This document shows, in pieces, positions 52,419 to 63,547 of a DNA stretch of 64,000 nt. The notes beneath the pieces are model-generated. The model saw nothing but the letters and a program-made list of their open reading frames with translations. It searched no databases and was not told the DNA's origin. The stretch covers positions 1 to 64,000 of the forward strand of contig NZ_BBMZ01000012.1 of assembly GCF_000759795.1 (NCBI RefSeq), written 5' to 3'. Source of the stretch: Pseudescherichia vulneris NBRC 102420. Its GTDB lineage: Bacteria; Pseudomonadota; Gammaproteobacteria; Enterobacterales; Enterobacteriaceae. Positions within the stretch are counted from its first letter, which is position 1; every line of letters begins with the position of its first letter. A program made the position numbers and the translations under genes.

Positions 52419-53012
52419 TTACGCTTCGTAAAAGTTATAGATCCCCGCCGCCATTACCAGCTGCGACGCCACCTCATGTGCTTTCTCGCGCCCGACCAGC
52501 AGGTCGATAATCTTCAGCGCAAAATCGATCGACGTTCCCGGCCCCTGGCTGGTGAGCAGATTCACCCGTGGATCCCAGACGACGCGCTTATCCTGCCACT
52601 GCTCCTCAGGGATGCGATCCTTCAGCGCTGGAAAACCGGTCATATTGCCGATGGGGAAGAGATTGTGCGGAACCAGCACAATACCTGCCGCCGCGCAGAT
52701 AGCCGCCACGATCCGGCCCGAGCGGTGAAACTGTTTTACCGTTTCGACCAGCAGGGGACTGTCACGAAAGCACTCCGCACCTTTAACGCCACCGGGCAGA
52801 ACAATCACGTCATAGTCACCGTCGGCCACCTCCACTAGCGGGGCATCGGCGAGCAGCTTGACGCCCCGGGAGCAGGTCACCGCTAGATTGCCGTCGCTGG
52901 CCACGCTGGCGGTAGTGACCGCTATGCCGCCGCGAACCAGCAGGTCGATAGTGGTGACGGCTTCAGTCTCTTCGCTACCAGGGGCGAGGCATATCAGTGC
53001 CGATGCGCTCAT
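52419..53012 (-). CDS. yajL: DJ-1 family protein deglycase/chaperone YajL
   Basis: 197 residues (E. coli 196). DJ-1/PfpI fold with the reactive cysteine in the nucleophile elbow AAICAAAG and the acidic residue in [10 protein letters not shown]. Proposed to repair glycated proteins and protect against oxidative and electrophile stress. Its first 38 bases overlap the 3' end of panE, so the two are coupled. Confidence 0.96.
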   Translation of the reverse strand: MSASALICLAPGSEETEAVTTIDLLVRGGIAVTTASVASDGNLAVTCSRGVKLLADAPLVEVADGDYDVIVLPGGVKGAECFRDSPLLVETVKQFHRSGRIVAAICAAAGIVLVPHNLFPIGNMTGFPALKDRIPEEQWQDKRVVWDPRVNLLTSQGPGTSIDFALKIIDLLVGREKAHEVASQLVMAAGIYNFYEA

Positions 53013-53886
53013 ACTCACTCTCCTTACGTTTAATCTGTTCATACAGGCGGGTATTTTCCGGCACCGCAATGCCGTGGGCGCGGGCGCGGCGCAGCAGATA
53101 GCCGGTGATGTAATCCGCTTCGGTGCGGCGCTGGGCACGAAAGTCCTGCAGCATCGATGAAATGTTCTTCGCCGTATTTTCAATGACCTGATTAACGTAA
53201 TAGAGCAGGTCATCCGCTGAAGTATGATGGCCTTCGCGCTCCATCACGGCCGCCACCTCATTACAGATGGCCTCGGTCAGCTCCGGGTGCGCCAGCAGTT
53301 CGCCGTTTGGACAGTTCCACAGGGCCGTCAGCGGGTTGATCACACAGTTAACCGCCAGCTTGCGCCACAGCTGCGGGCGGATGGTGTTATGCCAGGCCAC
53401 GTCCGGCAAGACCTCCTGTAACGTGTCCGCCAGATAGCTGTAGTCACCGTCCTGCTGCCGGGCGGGGCCAATATGGGTTGTACCGCTGGCAACGTGAATA
53501 ATAATGTTGCCGTCCCGACGGGCTGCATGGGTAGTAATACCCATCAGCAGTGGGTGGGGGATCGCTTTTAACTCCTCCACCGTGCCCATACCGTTGTGGA
53601 TCAGCAGCACCGGTGTGGTAGTGGGCAACATAGAGGCCAGGCTTTTTACCGCATCGGAGACCTGCCACGCCTTGAGCGTGACCAGCAGCAGATCGCTCTG
53701 TGCCAGAAAATCAGGGTCGTTCGCCGTCAGAGATTCATTGAACACGCTGCCATCTTCATCAATCACGTTGACGCTGCAGTAGGGTTGGGGCACCCGCAGC
53801 CAACCCTGTACTTCATGACCACGCTTACACAGGGCGGCCAGCCACAGTTGCCCTAATGCTCCGCATCCAAGCACGGTTATTTTCAT
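52975..53886 (-). CDS. panE: 2-dehydropantoate 2-reductase
   Basis: NADPH-dependent ketopantoate reduction in pantothenate (CoA) synthesis. 303 residues. The N-terminal Rossmann motif is GCGALGQLW; the catalytic Lys is in [16 protein letters not shown]; the Glu is in [12 protein letters not shown]. Upstream gene of panE-yajL; divergent from yajQ. Confidence 0.97.
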   Translation of the reverse strand: MKITVLGCGALGQLWLAALCKRGHEVQGWLRVPQPYCSVNVIDEDGSVFNESLTANDPDFLAQSDLLLVTLKAWQVSDAVKSLASMLPTTTPVLLIHNGMGTVEELKAIPHPLLMGITTHAARRDGNIIIHVASGTTHIGPARQQDGDYSYLADTLQEVLPDVAWHNTIRPQLWRKLAVNCVINPLTALWNCPNGELLAHPELTEAICNEVAAVMEREGHHTSADDLLYYVNQVIENTAKNISSMLQDFRAQRRTEADYITGYLLRRARAHGIAVPENTRLYEQIKRKESEYERIGTDMPRPW

Positions 53887-54011
53887 TGTTCCTCCTCACC
53901 CGCAACAGCGCCAGGTGGCAATGCGTTAAGTATAGCGCCGTCGGCTAAGCTTCTCGTTATGTCCTGTTGCGGGTATTATGCATCGCAACAAAAGTGAAAG
54001 GAGAAGAAAAG

Positions 54012-54503
54012 ATGCCATCTTTCGATATTGTTTCTGAAGTTGACCTTCAGGAAGTCCGTAACGGCGTAGACAATGCCAGCCGTGAAGTTGAGTCACGTTT
54101 CGATTTCCGTGGCGTTGAGGCAACGTTTGAGCTGAACGATGCCAATAAGACCATTAAGGTACTGAGCGAGTCTGATTTCCAGGTCAATCAGCTGCTGGAT
54201 ATCCTGCGCGCCAAGCTGCTTAAGCGCGGTATTGAGGGGGCCTCTCTCGATGTGCCGGAAGAGTTTGTGCACAGCGGTAAAACTTGGTTTGTTGAAGCCA
54301 AGCTGAAGCAGGGAATTGAGAGCGCGGTGCAGAAGAAGCTCGTGAAGCTCATCAAGGACAGCAAGCTGAAGGTACAGGCGCAGATTCAGGGGGAGGAGAT
54401 CCGCGTTACCGGTAAATCTCGCGACGATCTGCAGTCGGTGATGGCGCTGGTGCGTGGGGGGGATCTGGGGCAGCCGTTCCAGTTCAAAAACTTCCGCGAT
54501 TAA
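54012..54503 (+). CDS. yajQ: Nucleotide-binding protein YajQ
   Basis: 163 residues, the E. coli length, starting [15 protein letters not shown]; two ferredoxin-like halves. Homologues bind nucleotides, and in Xanthomonas cyclic di-GMP; the role in enterics is unsettled. SD AAAGGAGAAG is close upstream. Immediately downstream lies the structured element. Confidence 0.96.
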   Translation: MPSFDIVSEVDLQEVRNGVDNASREVESRFDFRGVEATFELNDANKTIKVLSESDFQVNQLLDILRAKLLKRGIEGASLDVPEEFVHSGKTWFVEAKLKQGIESAVQKKLVKLIKDSKLKVQAQIQGEEIRVTGKSRDDLQSVMALVRGGDLGQPFQFKNFRD

Positions 54504-54578
54504 TAAAAATGCCCGGTTATCCGCAATGCTTGTCAGTTAAACTGCTGGATAAGGGAGATATGTGACTCTGGTATATGT

Positions 54579-55160
54579 GTTCCGTTCACCTCATGGAGGG
54601 CAGAACATATAGCGAGTGTCACACGTGAACGGGATAAGGGGGCCACCGCGGCCCCCTTATCGATCCCCGCGGCCCCGCGGGGAAACCGGTGCTGCGCACT
54701 GCGCTCACCTCCCGCCCGGCTGACCGACGGCCGGCTCGACTCGACGTCGTGTCTCGTTTCGCCTCTGGCCGCCCTCCCTGGCGTCCAGTCCTTGTCATCC
54801 GGTCTCCGGTTCGCCGGTTTCAGCGGGGACTCAACACCCACGCTGTAAGACCGAAACTTACAGCAACATTGAAGCCGCTATAAGTACGGTATCAAAGCGA
54901 GGTGTTGGGTCCGGCTGAAAATCGCCGAGGCGTTCACTTCTGGCCGGGGCAGCCCGCATGGATGCGGGCTGAGGGCGTGCCTTACAGGGAAGTTACCTCA
55001 CGCCCGACCCGGAAGCCGGAAGGGCTAAGCTGAGGGAACCGCAAAGCGGCGATTTTCCCTGCCGGGAGCCCGGGTCGCCAGGGTGGTGGCGGCGAGCCAC
55101 CCTGGCACGTTCACGTGTGTAGATTTCCCAAAGAAGCACTGTCCATGAGGTGAACGGAAC
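54579..55160. other. 582-bp structured noncoding element bounded by 19-bp inverted repeats
   Basis: A gene-free GC-rich element. Ends: GTTCCGTTCACCTCATGGA (54579-54597) and its exact reverse complement (55142-55160). A nested second repeat, CACACGTGAACG (54620-54631), pairs with CGTTCACGTGTG (55108-55119). Inside are many hairpins: a 12-bp stem at 54633-54661, CCCCGCGG/CCGCGGGG at 54665-54682, GCTGTAAG/CTTACAGC at 54842-54864, AGCCCGCAT/ATGCGGGCT near 54951-54970, CGACCCGG/CCGGGTCG enclosing 55013-55069, and GCCAGGGTGG/CCACCCTGGC at 55077-55106. It fits a large folded RNA or a non-autonomous mobile element. I do not recognise the family. Confidence 0.75.
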
Positions 55161-55194
55161 CTCAGCGGCCCCTCATATTCTTCCTACCCTTGCC

Positions 55195-55229
55195 AAAAAA
55201 AATGCCAGTCGATTTAACTGACTGGCATT
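55195..55229 (-). terminator. Terminator after yajR
   Basis: On minus, a stem AATGCCAGTC and GACTGGCATT is followed by eight T residues (A run at 55195-55202 on plus). It lies about 20 bases past the yajR stop. Confidence 0.85.
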
Positions 55230-55248
55230 AACTATTATCTGTGCTTGT

Positions 55249-56610
55249 TTAGGCTCTGAGCGCCTGCTCAACCTCAAAACGATTCGTTACTTTGCTGTCG
55301 ATTTTCACGTAGGCGCTGCGCTCTTCGGGGACGATCAGCACCTCGCTGACGCCCGCTTTGCTCTCTAGCTGCTGCTTAAGCGTATCGGTGATCGCTACGT
55401 CATCCGGGATCTCCACGCGCAGGCTGCTGACGTAGGGCGGCTCCTGCATGGTACTGGCGACCAGCAGCCAAACGGTGGCCAGCAGCGCGCCTGCCAGGAA
55501 GACCGTCTGGGAGTCAAACAGGCCGTCAACCCAGCCCCCCAGCGAGCCGCCGATGGCGACGCCGATAAACTGGCTGGTGGAGTAGATGCCCATCGCCGTA
55601 CCTTTATAGCCCGCCGGGGCCTCTTTGCTGATCAGCGAGGGGAGGAGGGCTTCCATCAGGTTGAAGGCCAGGAAGAAGAGCTGGACGCCCGCGACCAGCT
55701 CCCAGAAGTGCGGTCCCGCACCCCAGAGCACAATCTCGGCAATCAGCAGGACGATCACGCAGAAGATGAAGACCCGCTTCATATGGCGCTTCACTTCAGC
55801 GTAGATAATAAACGGCACTACGCTGACGAAAGAGATAAGCATCGTCACCAGGTAGATCTTCCAATGCTCCGATGCCGGGAAGCCTGCGGCCTCCATCTGT
55901 CCTGGCAGGGCAACGAAAGTGGACATCAGCAGAATGTGCAGACACATAATGCCGAAGTTAAGCTTCAGCAGCGGCGGGCGGGCTATCACTTTACTAAAGC
56001 AGCCTTTCACCATGCCTGACTCACGGTTCAGCACGTGATTTTTGCTGTCCGGAACCACCCACAGCGTCAGAATGATGCCCGCCGTGGCCAGGCCAGCAAT
56101 CATCCAGAACAGGGCGTGCAGGCCAAGCCGATGGGTAATAATAGGGCCAAGCACCATAGCAATAGCAAAGGTAATGCCAAAGCTAACGCCGATAAAGGCC
56201 ATCGCCTTGGTGCGGTTCTGTTCGCGAGTGAGGTCAGAGAGCAGGGCCATGACCGCGGCGGCAATGGCCCCGGAGCCCTGCAGGGCGCGGCCAAGAATAA
56301 TGCCCCAGATCGAATCTGAGAGAGCGGCAATCACGCTGCCAATAACAAAAATCACCAGCCCGCCGACGATCAGCGGCTTACGGCCAATGCGATCCGACAG
56401 CAGGCCGAAAGGGATCTGGAATACCGCCTGGGCCAGGCCGTAAATGCCAATGGCAAAGCCAATCAGCGCTTCGCTGGCCCCCTGTAGCGCCATGCCATAG
56501 GTGGTCAGAACGGGCAGGACCATAAACATGCCGAGCATACGCAGCGAGAATACTGTCCCTAAACCCCAGGTGGCGCGTAGCTCGCCTGGCGTCATTTTAT
56601 AATCGTTCAT
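55249..56610 (-). CDS. yajR: MFS transporter YajR
   Basis: 453 residues: twelve membrane helices followed by a C-terminal ferredoxin-like YAM domain (about 388-453, SSLRVEIPDD...AYVKIDSKVTNRFEVEQALRA), the mark of YajR. Loop 2-3 motif GLLSDRIGRKPL. Substrate unknown. The start MNDYKMTPGELRATWGLG matches E. coli; nine upstream codons are excluded. Confidence 0.95.
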   Translation of the reverse strand: MNDYKMTPGELRATWGLGTVFSLRMLGMFMVLPVLTTYGMALQGASEALIGFAIGIYGLAQAVFQIPFGLLSDRIGRKPLIVGGLVIFVIGSVIAALSDSIWGIILGRALQGSGAIAAAVMALLSDLTREQNRTKAMAFIGVSFGITFAIAMVLGPIITHRLGLHALFWMIAGLATAGIILTLWVVPDSKNHVLNRESGMVKGCFSKVIARPPLLKLNFGIMCLHILLMSTFVALPGQMEAAGFPASEHWKIYLVTMLISFVSVVPFIIYAEVKRHMKRVFIFCVIVLLIAEIVLWGAGPHFWELVAGVQLFFLAFNLMEALLPSLISKEAPAGYKGTAMGIYSTSQFIGVAIGGSLGGWVDGLFDSQTVFLAGALLATVWLLVASTMQEPPYVSSLRVEIPDDVAITDTLKQQLESKAGVSEVLIVPEERSAYVKIDSKVTNRFEVEQALRA

Positions 56611-56726
56611 TACTACCTCAATCAAAAAACCGGACACAGTATAGTGCAGGGGAGGGCGGGGCAGGTTATCCCGTGATGCGCAAAGCGCGGAATATAGTAC
56701 ATCAATGAGTTATTGATTTAATAAAT

Positions 56727-56753
56727 AAAAAAGGGCGCCGTAGCACCCTTTTT
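56727..56753 (-). terminator. Terminator after cyoE
   Basis: On minus, AAAAAGGGTGC and GCGCCCTTTTTT form an imperfect stem ending in a T run, 18 bases past the cyoE stop. Confidence 0.75.
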
Positions 56754-56770
56754 GTAACATCTTTTTTAAA

Positions 56771-57661
56771 TTACCAGACGTAGGTCAACAGGTTATGTGA
56801 GTCCGGAACCATAAAGTCCACGGACATCATCACCGAGAGGGAAGTGATCGCTACGATAGAGAACACGAACAGCTTACGCGCCCATACTCTGTCGTCTTCG
56901 ACCTTATACCCCTTCAGCGCCATACCCAGCCACCAGACGCTAACCGCTGCCGCCACCGCCAGATATTTGTATCCAGCGTAGCCGCCCAGGGAGAGCATCA
57001 GGGTCGCCACGGCAAAGGCGATGATATAGAGCGTAATGTGGTTCTTCGCGACCGAGATCCCTTTCACCACCGGCAGTACCGGGATGTTCGCCGCCTGATA
57101 ATCCTTAAAGCGGAAAATCGCGATGGCGTAGGAGTGCGGCATCTGCCACAGGCTAAAGATAGCCAGCAGGATCAGCGCACCGCTGTCGAAATCCCCGGTA
57201 ACCGCGCAGTAGCCAATCACCGGCGGCGCAGCGCCGGAGAGAGAGCCAATCAGCGTGCCGTAGACGGAGTGGCGTTTCATATACAGGCTGTAGACGCCCA
57301 CATACACCACGAACCCCATCACCCCCAGCCAGCAGGCCAGCGGATTAGCACCAAACCACAGCAGCATAAAGCCAGCAATACCCAACAAGGTGGCGTACAC
57401 CAGCGAAATTTTCGGGGAAATCAGGCCTTTGACCAGCACCCGGTTCTTCGTACGCTCCATTTTACGGTCAATGTCACGGTCGATGTAGTTGTTAAATACA
57501 CAACCCGATGCCACCACCAGCGACACCCCAATCAACGTATAGGCGAAGAGGGGATAGTCGATGCTGCCCTTAGAGGCCAGCAGGAACCCCCCGATCACGG
57601 AGATCAGGTTGCCGAAAATGATGCCTGGTTTCGTTACTTGCAGGTATTGCTTAAACATCAT
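56771..57661 (-). CDS. cyoE: Protohaem IX farnesyltransferase (haem O synthase)
   Basis: Adds a farnesyl group to haem B, giving the haem O of cytochrome bo3. 296 residues, seven or more membrane helices. UbiA-type Asp motif [18 protein letters not shown] is present. The start [13 protein letters not shown] matches E. coli. Last gene of the cyoABCDE operon, 11 bp after cyoD. Confidence 0.98.
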   Translation of the reverse strand: MMFKQYLQVTKPGIIFGNLISVIGGFLLASKGSIDYPLFAYTLIGVSLVVASGCVFNNYIDRDIDRKMERTKNRVLVKGLISPKISLVYATLLGIAGFMLLWFGANPLACWLGVMGFVVYVGVYSLYMKRHSVYGTLIGSLSGAAPPVIGYCAVTGDFDSGALILLAIFSLWQMPHSYAIAIFRFKDYQAANIPVLPVVKGISVAKNHITLYIIAFAVATLMLSLGGYAGYKYLAVAAAVSVWWLGMALKGYKVEDDRVWARKLFVFSIVAITSLSVMMSVDFMVPDSHNLLTYVW

Positions 57662-57672
57662 ACTCGCCGCTC

Positions 57673-58002
57673 TTAGTGAACCATCATGTTGTAATTCAGG
57701 TTCCACATAATCCAGATTGAGCCTACCACCAGAATGGCGATGATCAGCACGGTAAAGACAAAGGCCACCAGGTTCCAACGCTCTTCAGAAGAGGTGTTCA
57801 TGTGCAGGAAGCACACCAGGTGAACCAGAATCTGTACCACCGCCGTCACCAGCACGACACCAAGAATAGTGGCGTGCGAGGCGGAGCCGGTCATCACCAT
57901 CCAGAACGGAATAGCCGTCAGGATGATCGACAGGATAAATCCTGTCATGTAGGTTTTTACGCTGCCGTGAGAGGCGCCGCTATGATCGGTAGAATGACTC
58001 AT
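57673..58002 (-). CDS. cyoD: Cytochrome bo3 oxidase subunit IV
   Basis: 109 residues with three membrane helices; [25 protein letters not shown] is as in E. coli. It assists assembly of the CuB site. Overlaps the cyoC stop by one base. Confidence 0.98.
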   Translation of the reverse strand: MSHSTDHSGASHGSVKTYMTGFILSIILTAIPFWMVMTGSASHATILGVVLVTAVVQILVHLVCFLHMNTSSEERWNLVAFVFTVLIIAILVVGSIWIMWNLNYNMMVH

Positions 58003-58619
58003 TACATCGCCCCCATCAGGTAAACTACAGAGAACACACAGATCCAGACCACGTCCAGGAAGTGCCAGAACATGCTCAGGCACATCAGACGGGTGCGGTT
58101 AGTGCTGGTCAGCCCGCGACGGGTAACCTGGAACATCAGAATCGCCATCCACACCAGACCAGAAGTCACGTGCAGACCGTGGGTACCGACCAGGGCAAAG
58201 AAGCCTGACAGGAAGCCGCTGCGATCCGGACCGAAGCCCTCAGCAATCAGGTGGTGGAACTCATAGAGCTCCATCCCGATAAAGCCCGCACCGAACAGGA
58301 AGGTCAGCGCCAGCCAGGAGATAACCTGGCTTTGACGACCGTTGTTCATGGCGATAATCGCCATGCCGTAGGTGATGGAGCTGAACAGCAGCAGGGCAGT
58401 TTCAACCAGCACAAACGGCAGTTCGAAAATATCCTTCCCGCTCGGACCACCTGCAGTGCCGTTCACCAGAACGGCATAGGTAGCAAACAGACATGCAAAG
58501 AGAATGCAGTCGCTCATCAGGTAGATCCAGAAGCCGAACACTTTGTTCGACCCTGTATCGTGGTGGTGCTCATGCTCGTGGGCATGAGCGTTAGCGTGAG
58601 TTAGAGTCTCAGTTGACAT
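58002..58619 (-). CDS. cyoC: Cytochrome bo3 oxidase subunit III
   Basis: 205 residues, His-rich N-terminus ([14 protein letters not shown]), five membrane helices; matches E. coli CyoC ([34 protein letters not shown] region). It overlaps the cyoB end by 11 bases. Confidence 0.98.
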   Translation of the reverse strand: MSTETLTHANAHAHEHEHHHDTGSNKVFGFWIYLMSDCILFACLFATYAVLVNGTAGGPSGKDIFELPFVLVETALLLFSSITYGMAIIAMNNGRQSQVISWLALTFLFGAGFIGMELYEFHHLIAEGFGPDRSGFLSGFFALVGTHGLHVTSGLVWMAILMFQVTRRGLTSTNRTRLMCLSMFWHFLDVVWICVFSVVYLMGAM

Positions 58620-60600
58620 TTTTCAGTCCTGCCTTGCTAATTTCGTCGAAGTGCTGGTTTTCCAGTTTTTCAACGGTGGCAACCGGTACGTAGTAATCCA
58701 CGTCCTCATCGAAGCTTTTCACAATCCAGGTCACGATCATGCCGGCAAAGCCGAGGATCGCCATCCACCAGATATGCCAGATCATGGCAAAGCCGAAGAT
58801 AAGGCTGAAAGCAGAGATAATTACACCTGCGCCGCTGTTTTTCGGCATATGAATCTCTTCATAGTGCGTCGGCTGGATGTACGCTTCGCCTTTGTCTTTC
58901 ATTTCCCAGAATGCATCACGCTCATGAATGTGCGGCACAACGGCAAAGTTATAGAACGGCGGCGGAGAAGACGTTGACCACTCCAGCGTACGAGCGCCCC
59001 ACGGATCACCCGTCAGGTCGCGGTTCAGGTCACGATCGCGCACGGAGGTGTAGATCTGCATGATGATGGAGAAGATACCGAGCGCAATCAGCAGCGCACC
59101 GATCTCAGCCACAATCATCAGCGGCTGGAACATCGGATCGATGTTCTGGCTCACACGACGCGTCATACCCATGAAGCCCATGGCATACAGCGGCATAAAG
59201 GTTACGAAGAAGCCGATGATCCAGAACCAGAAGGCGCGTTTGCCCCAGGTCTCGTTCATGGTGTAACCAAAGGCTTTCGGCCACCAGTAGGTCAGGCCCG
59301 CGAAGCAACCGAATACCACACCACCGATGATAACGTTATGGAAGTGCGCAATCAGGAACAGGCTGTTGTGCAGAACAAAGTCCGCGCCCGGCACCGCCAG
59401 CAGTACCCCGGTCATCCCACCGATAGAGAAGGTGATGATAAAGCCGATACTCCACAGCATTGCTGAGTGGAACACGATACGGCCCTGGTACATGGTAAAC
59501 AGCCAGTTGAAGATCTTCACCCCGGTCGGGATGGCGATAATCATCGTGGTGATACCGAAGAAGGCGTTAACGTTCGCGCCGCTGCCCATGGTAAAGAAGT
59601 GGTGCAGCCATACGATAAACGACAGAACGGTAATCGCGATGGTCGCCCATACCAGGGAGGTGTAGCCAAACAGACGCTTTTTAGAGAACGTTGCCACAAC
59701 TTCTGAGAACACACCGAACACTGGCAGAACGAGAATGTACACTTCCGGATGGCCCCAGGCCCAAATCAGGTTGATGTACATCATCATGTTGCCGCCCATA
59801 TCGTTGGTAAAGAAATGGGTGCCCAGATAACGGTCAAGCGTCAGCAGCGCGATGGTTACCGTCAGGATAGGGAACGAGACGATAATCAGCACGTTAGTAC
59901 AGAGTGACGCCCAGGTAAATACCGGCATTTTGAACATGGTCATGCCAGGGGCACGCATGCGCAGAATGGTCACAAAGAAGTTAATACCGGTCAGGGTTGT
60001 ACCAATACCGGAGAGCTGAAGACTCCAGATCCAGTAGTCAACGCCTACGCCGGGGCTGTACTCAATGCCCGAGAGCGGTGGATAAGCGACCCAGCCGGTC
60101 TGAGCAAATTCGCCCACGCCCAGCGAGATGTTAACCAGCACCACGCCGACAACGGTGAACCAGAAGCTCAGGTTGTTCAGGAATGGGAAGGCAACGTCAC
60201 GGGCGCCGATTTGCAGCGGCACCACCAGGTTCATCAGGCCTACCACGAACGGCATCGCCACGAAGAAGATCATGATAACGCCGTGGGCGGTAAAGATCTG
60301 ATCGTAGTGGTGCGGTGGCAGGAACCCGGCTTCGCCTGACGAGACCAGCAGCTGCTGGGTACGCATCATGATGGCGTCGGCAAAGCCACGCACCAGCATC
60401 ACGATAGCAACGAGGATATACATAATCCCCAGACGTTTGTGGTCCACGGAGGTGAGCCACTCGTGCCACAGATATGACCACTTACCGAAATAAGTGAGTG
60501 CTGCAACTAACGCCAGTCCCCCGACGAGAATTGCTGCCACCGTAACCATGATAATCGGTTCATGGTACGGCACTGCATCCAGTGTAAGTTTTCCGAACAT
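58609..60600 (-). CDS. cyoB: Cytochrome bo3 oxidase subunit I
   Basis: The catalytic haem-copper subunit that reduces oxygen with ubiquinol and pumps protons. 663 residues, 15 helices. The CuB ligands are seen in [11 protein letters not shown] (His with Tyr) and WLHHFFTMG (two His); the haem ligands in [10 protein letters not shown]. Confidence 0.98.
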   Translation of the reverse strand: MFGKLTLDAVPYHEPIIMVTVAAILVGGLALVAALTYFGKWSYLWHEWLTSVDHKRLGIMYILVAIVMLVRGFADAIMMRTQQLLVSSGEAGFLPPHHYDQIFTAHGVIMIFFVAMPFVVGLMNLVVPLQIGARDVAFPFLNNLSFWFTVVGVVLVNISLGVGEFAQTGWVAYPPLSGIEYSPGVGVDYWIWSLQLSGIGTTLTGINFFVTILRMRAPGMTMFKMPVFTWASLCTNVLIIVSFPILTVTIALLTLDRYLGTHFFTNDMGGNMMMYINLIWAWGHPEVYILVLPVFGVFSEVVATFSKKRLFGYTSLVWATIAITVLSFIVWLHHFFTMGSGANVNAFFGITTMIIAIPTGVKIFNWLFTMYQGRIVFHSAMLWSIGFIITFSIGGMTGVLLAVPGADFVLHNSLFLIAHFHNVIIGGVVFGCFAGLTYWWPKAFGYTMNETWGKRAFWFWIIGFFVTFMPLYAMGFMGMTRRVSQNIDPMFQPLMIVAEIGALLIALGIFSIIMQIYTSVRDRDLNRDLTGDPWGARTLEWSTSSPPPFYNFAVVPHIHERDAFWEMKDKGEAYIQPTHYEEIHMPKNSGAGVIISAFSLIFGFAMIWHIWWMAILGFAGMIVTWIVKSFDEDVDYYVPVATVEKLENQHFDEISKAGLKNVN

Positions 60601-60619
60601 CGTATTATTCCTCGGCCCC

Positions 60620-61567
60620 TTAGTGAGAGGTTTCCGCGTGATTCATGTTCATGCCTTCCATGCCTTTGTGCGAGTTCTGTTCGCCTTCAGCCTGAGTCAC
60701 GTCCATGCTCTTCCCAGGTCCCATAAATTTGTTAATCACATCAACAAACAGGTTAGGTTTAACACTGGAGAAGTATTCGACTTTATTGTATTCGCTAGGT
60801 GCTGCCAGCTTGTTGTACGCGTCCATGTCATTCATGACTTTCGGCGACTGCTTCGCTTGCGCTACCCACTGGTTGAAGGTCGCGGCATCCGGTGTTGCGA
60901 TGGCTTTGAACTTCATGCCGGAGAAACCAGCACCACTGTAGTTAGCAGAAATACCATCGTAGGTGCCGGCTTCGTTGGCGATCAGGTGCAGCTTGGTCTG
61001 CATCCCGGCCATCGCGTAGATCTGGCTACCCAGTCGCGGAATGAAGAAGGAGTTCATCACCGAGTTCGATGTGATTTTGAATTCCACAGGCGTATTCGCC
61101 GGGAACGCAATCTCATTGACCGTTGCGATGCCCTGCTCCGGGTAAATAAAGAACCACTTCCAGTCCATTGCAATGACTTCGATGGTCACCGGCTTCGCAT
61201 CGTGCACCAGCGGACGGCTGGGTTCGAGCGCATGCGTGGTTTTCCATGTCAGTACCGCAAGGAAAATGATGATAAGGATGGGAATCGTCCAAACCACAGC
61301 TTCAACTTTGTTCGAGTGCGACCAGTTGGGGCTGTATTTGGCTTCCTTGTTCGACGCCCGGTACTTCCAGGCAAAACCGATAGCCATCACGATGGCGGGG
61401 ATAACGACAATCAACATCAGGCCAAGCGCCGTCAGTATCAATGAACGTTGTTCCAGTCCAATCTGTCCTTTGGGATCGAGAAGTGCAGAATCACAGCCGC
61501 TCAGTAACGCCGCGCCTGTGATTAATGACAACATTCCCAAAATTTTATTGTATTTCCTGAGTCTCAT
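60620..61567 (-). CDS. cyoA: Cytochrome bo3 oxidase subunit II
   Basis: A lipoprotein (signal peptide with lipobox LLSGC, Cys25) with two membrane helices and a periplasmic cupredoxin domain that has lost copper ligands, as in quinol oxidases. 315 residues. Opens the cyoABCDE operon; SD GAGG about six bases from the ATG. Confidence 0.98.
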   Translation of the reverse strand: MRLRKYNKILGMLSLITGAALLSGCDSALLDPKGQIGLEQRSLILTALGLMLIVVIPAIVMAIGFAWKYRASNKEAKYSPNWSHSNKVEAVVWTIPILIIIFLAVLTWKTTHALEPSRPLVHDAKPVTIEVIAMDWKWFFIYPEQGIATVNEIAFPANTPVEFKITSNSVMNSFFIPRLGSQIYAMAGMQTKLHLIANEAGTYDGISANYSGAGFSGMKFKAIATPDAATFNQWVAQAKQSPKVMNDMDAYNKLAAPSEYNKVEYFSSVKPNLFVDVINKFMGPGKSMDVTQAEGEQNSHKGMEGMNMNHAETSH

Positions 61568-62025
61568 TTAACGACCTCAATTCCACGGGGGTCTGGTGGC
61601 GCTTAAAGTGTGCGGGCATTTTACGGGAAGGTTACATTACTGTAAACATGCGTGGCGCGCTGTCAGTAGGGTGTTACTGGGTTCTGCCGCGTATGTCACA
61701 CAGAAGGCAACAATCTGTAAAATCTCGCAATCGCCGCGTTCGGCCCCAAGGTTATAACCAAAACCGGGCCTAATACTTATAGACCAGGAGAAATGGTATA
61801 ACCAATCCATTTTGTGAACATTTAGTTAACATTAATTCAGCAATTATCAAACATTGCACGAAGCTTAATTTGATAACCATGCTGAATCATTAAAGCGTAG
61901 TCGTAAATGTATACCGCACAAAATAATTAAACAAAAAGAGAGATGAAGCCAGAATTAAACAAATATATGCTGAAATTAAATATTTTAATTATTTTGCGCG
62001 ATTATTACCTGTAGTAACTAACGGG
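61568..62025 (-). promoter_or_regulatory. cyo promoter region
   Basis: 458 bp without a gene between cyoA and ampG. It holds a PdhR-like box (61792-61806), an AT-rich tract at 61807-62020, and TTAGTTAACATTAATT (about 61821-61836), which resembles ArcA sites. E. coli cyo is repressed by ArcA and FNR and by PdhR, so this fits. No coding frame is supported. Confidence 0.6.
61792..61806. promoter_or_regulatory. PdhR-like box upstream of cyoA
   Basis: AATGGTATAACCAAT matches the PdhR consensus ATTGGTNNNACCAAT except at one base. cyoABCDE is a reported PdhR target in E. coli. Confidence 0.65.
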
Positions 62026-63504
62026 TTATTTTTCCTGCGCGGTTTTGCGCAGGGAGAGGTAGTCCAGCAGCCCGCCGTAGAGAATGCCGCCTACGGCCAG
62101 CAGTGCGCCGATCTCTAACAGCAGCCCGGCGAAAGCCCATGAGGTCACACCGAGGGCGTTAAGCGCAATGACCCCCAGCCAAACCGCCAGCAGCACGCAG
62201 CCCACGGCCAGCGTGCGGAGCGCCAGCTGGTAGGCACCGGCATAGCGGGTGCGGGGAAGAAAGCCGTCGGTGCGCTGGGTATAGGCCAGCGTCTCTTTAC
62301 ATACCAGCAGCAGGAGCAGCCCCGGCACGGCGGCGATCACCGAGAAGAGATAAAACGTCGACCAGCCCCAGCTCTCGACAAACCAGCCGGCGATAGGGCC
62401 AACGTAAACGCGCCCGATGGCCGAGAGAGCAGAGAGCAAGGCGAACTGGGTGGCGGAAAACGACTTGTTGCACAGGGTCATCAGCAGGGCAACAAACGCG
62501 GCCGTCCCCATCCCGCCGCACAGGTTCTCAAAGAATACCGCCGCCGCCATACTGTAGAGATGCTTATCCGTTACCGACAGCAGCCAGTAGCCCGCGTTTG
62601 AGGCTCCCTGCAGGATGCCAAAGATCAGCAGGGCGCGGAACAGCGTCAGGCGCTGCATCAGCACGCCGCCGTACAGCGCCCCGAGAATGGTTGCGATCAG
62701 CCCGAGCGTCTTATTCACCACGCCGACGTCACCTGCGTCAAACCCCACACCGCGGATCAGAAAGGTGGTGGTCAGGCTCATGGCGAAAGCGTCACCCAGC
62801 TTATAAAGGACGATAAGTAGTAGGATCAGCCAGGCGTTGTTACGCCCGAAGAAGTCACGCAGCGGGGCAACTACGGCCTGCTCCAGCGATTTCGGTACCG
62901 GCACGGCATCATCCGGCTCGGGAGCCAGCAGGGTAGCAATAATGCAGGGCAGCATCAGCGCCGCCATCAGCCAGTACATTCCCTGCCAGCCAAGCCAGCG
63001 GTCCGCCAGCCACAGCGCCAGCCCACCAGAGACCAGCATGCCGAGGCGGTAGCCCAGCACGCTGATGGCTGCCCCTGCGCCACGCTCTTCGGCAGGCAGC
63101 ACGTCCGTCTTCCAGGCATCGAACACAATATCCTGCGAGGCGGAGCAGAAGGCGATGATAACCGCCAGCCCCGCCATCCAGCGCAGCTGCGAGGTGGGCT
63201 CAAGGAAGCCCATCCCTGCAATAGCGATCAGCAGCAGGATCTGGGTAGTCAGCAGCCAGCCGCGACGACGGCCAAAGAACGGCGGCGTATAGCGGTCCAT
63301 TACCGGCGACCATAAAAACTTAAACACGTAGGCCTGGCCCACCAGCGAAAAGAAGCCGATGGTCTTCAGGTCAATGTTTTCGACGGTCATCCACGCCTGA
63401 AGCGTGCCGGAGGTCAGGGCAAGGGGAAGGCCTGAGGCAAAACCCAGGATCAGTAGGATGGCTGACTTAGGCTGCTGAAAGATGCGTAGGTAGCGATTGG
63501 ACAT
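62026..63504 (-). CDS. ampG: Muropeptide permease AmpG
   Basis: Imports GlcNAc-anhydroMurNAc muropeptides for peptidoglycan recycling and beta-lactamase induction. 492 residues (E. coli 491), about 14 membrane helices; MDRYTPPFFGRRRGW and ERGAGAAISVLGYRLGMLVSGGLALW match. The SD is weak. It lies 43 bp after yajG, probably in one operon. Confidence 0.97.
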   Translation of the reverse strand: MSNRYLRIFQQPKSAILLILGFASGLPLALTSGTLQAWMTVENIDLKTIGFFSLVGQAYVFKFLWSPVMDRYTPPFFGRRRGWLLTTQILLLIAIAGMGFLEPTSQLRWMAGLAVIIAFCSASQDIVFDAWKTDVLPAEERGAGAAISVLGYRLGMLVSGGLALWLADRWLGWQGMYWLMAALMLPCIIATLLAPEPDDAVPVPKSLEQAVVAPLRDFFGRNNAWLILLLIVLYKLGDAFAMSLTTTFLIRGVGFDAGDVGVVNKTLGLIATILGALYGGVLMQRLTLFRALLIFGILQGASNAGYWLLSVTDKHLYSMAAAVFFENLCGGMGTAAFVALLMTLCNKSFSATQFALLSALSAIGRVYVGPIAGWFVESWGWSTFYLFSVIAAVPGLLLLLVCKETLAYTQRTDGFLPRTRYAGAYQLALRTLAVGCVLLAVWLGVIALNALGVTSWAFAGLLLEIGALLAVGGILYGGLLDYLSLRKTAQEK

Positions 63505-63547
63505 AGGAGATGGGCTGACCCGGCGCGAACCGGGTCAGCGGGCAGAA

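Noticed and set aside
54533-54841. A 102-codon minus-strand frame inside the structured element
   Set aside because: It runs through several long hairpins and the inverted repeat, its protein is low in complexity and rich in Arg, Ala and Pro, and it has no recognisable domain. The palindromes explain the sequence better than a gene.
61748-61760. A second PdhR box, GGTTATAACC
   Set aside because: The GGT and ACC halves are four bases apart, not three, and the flanks do not fit.
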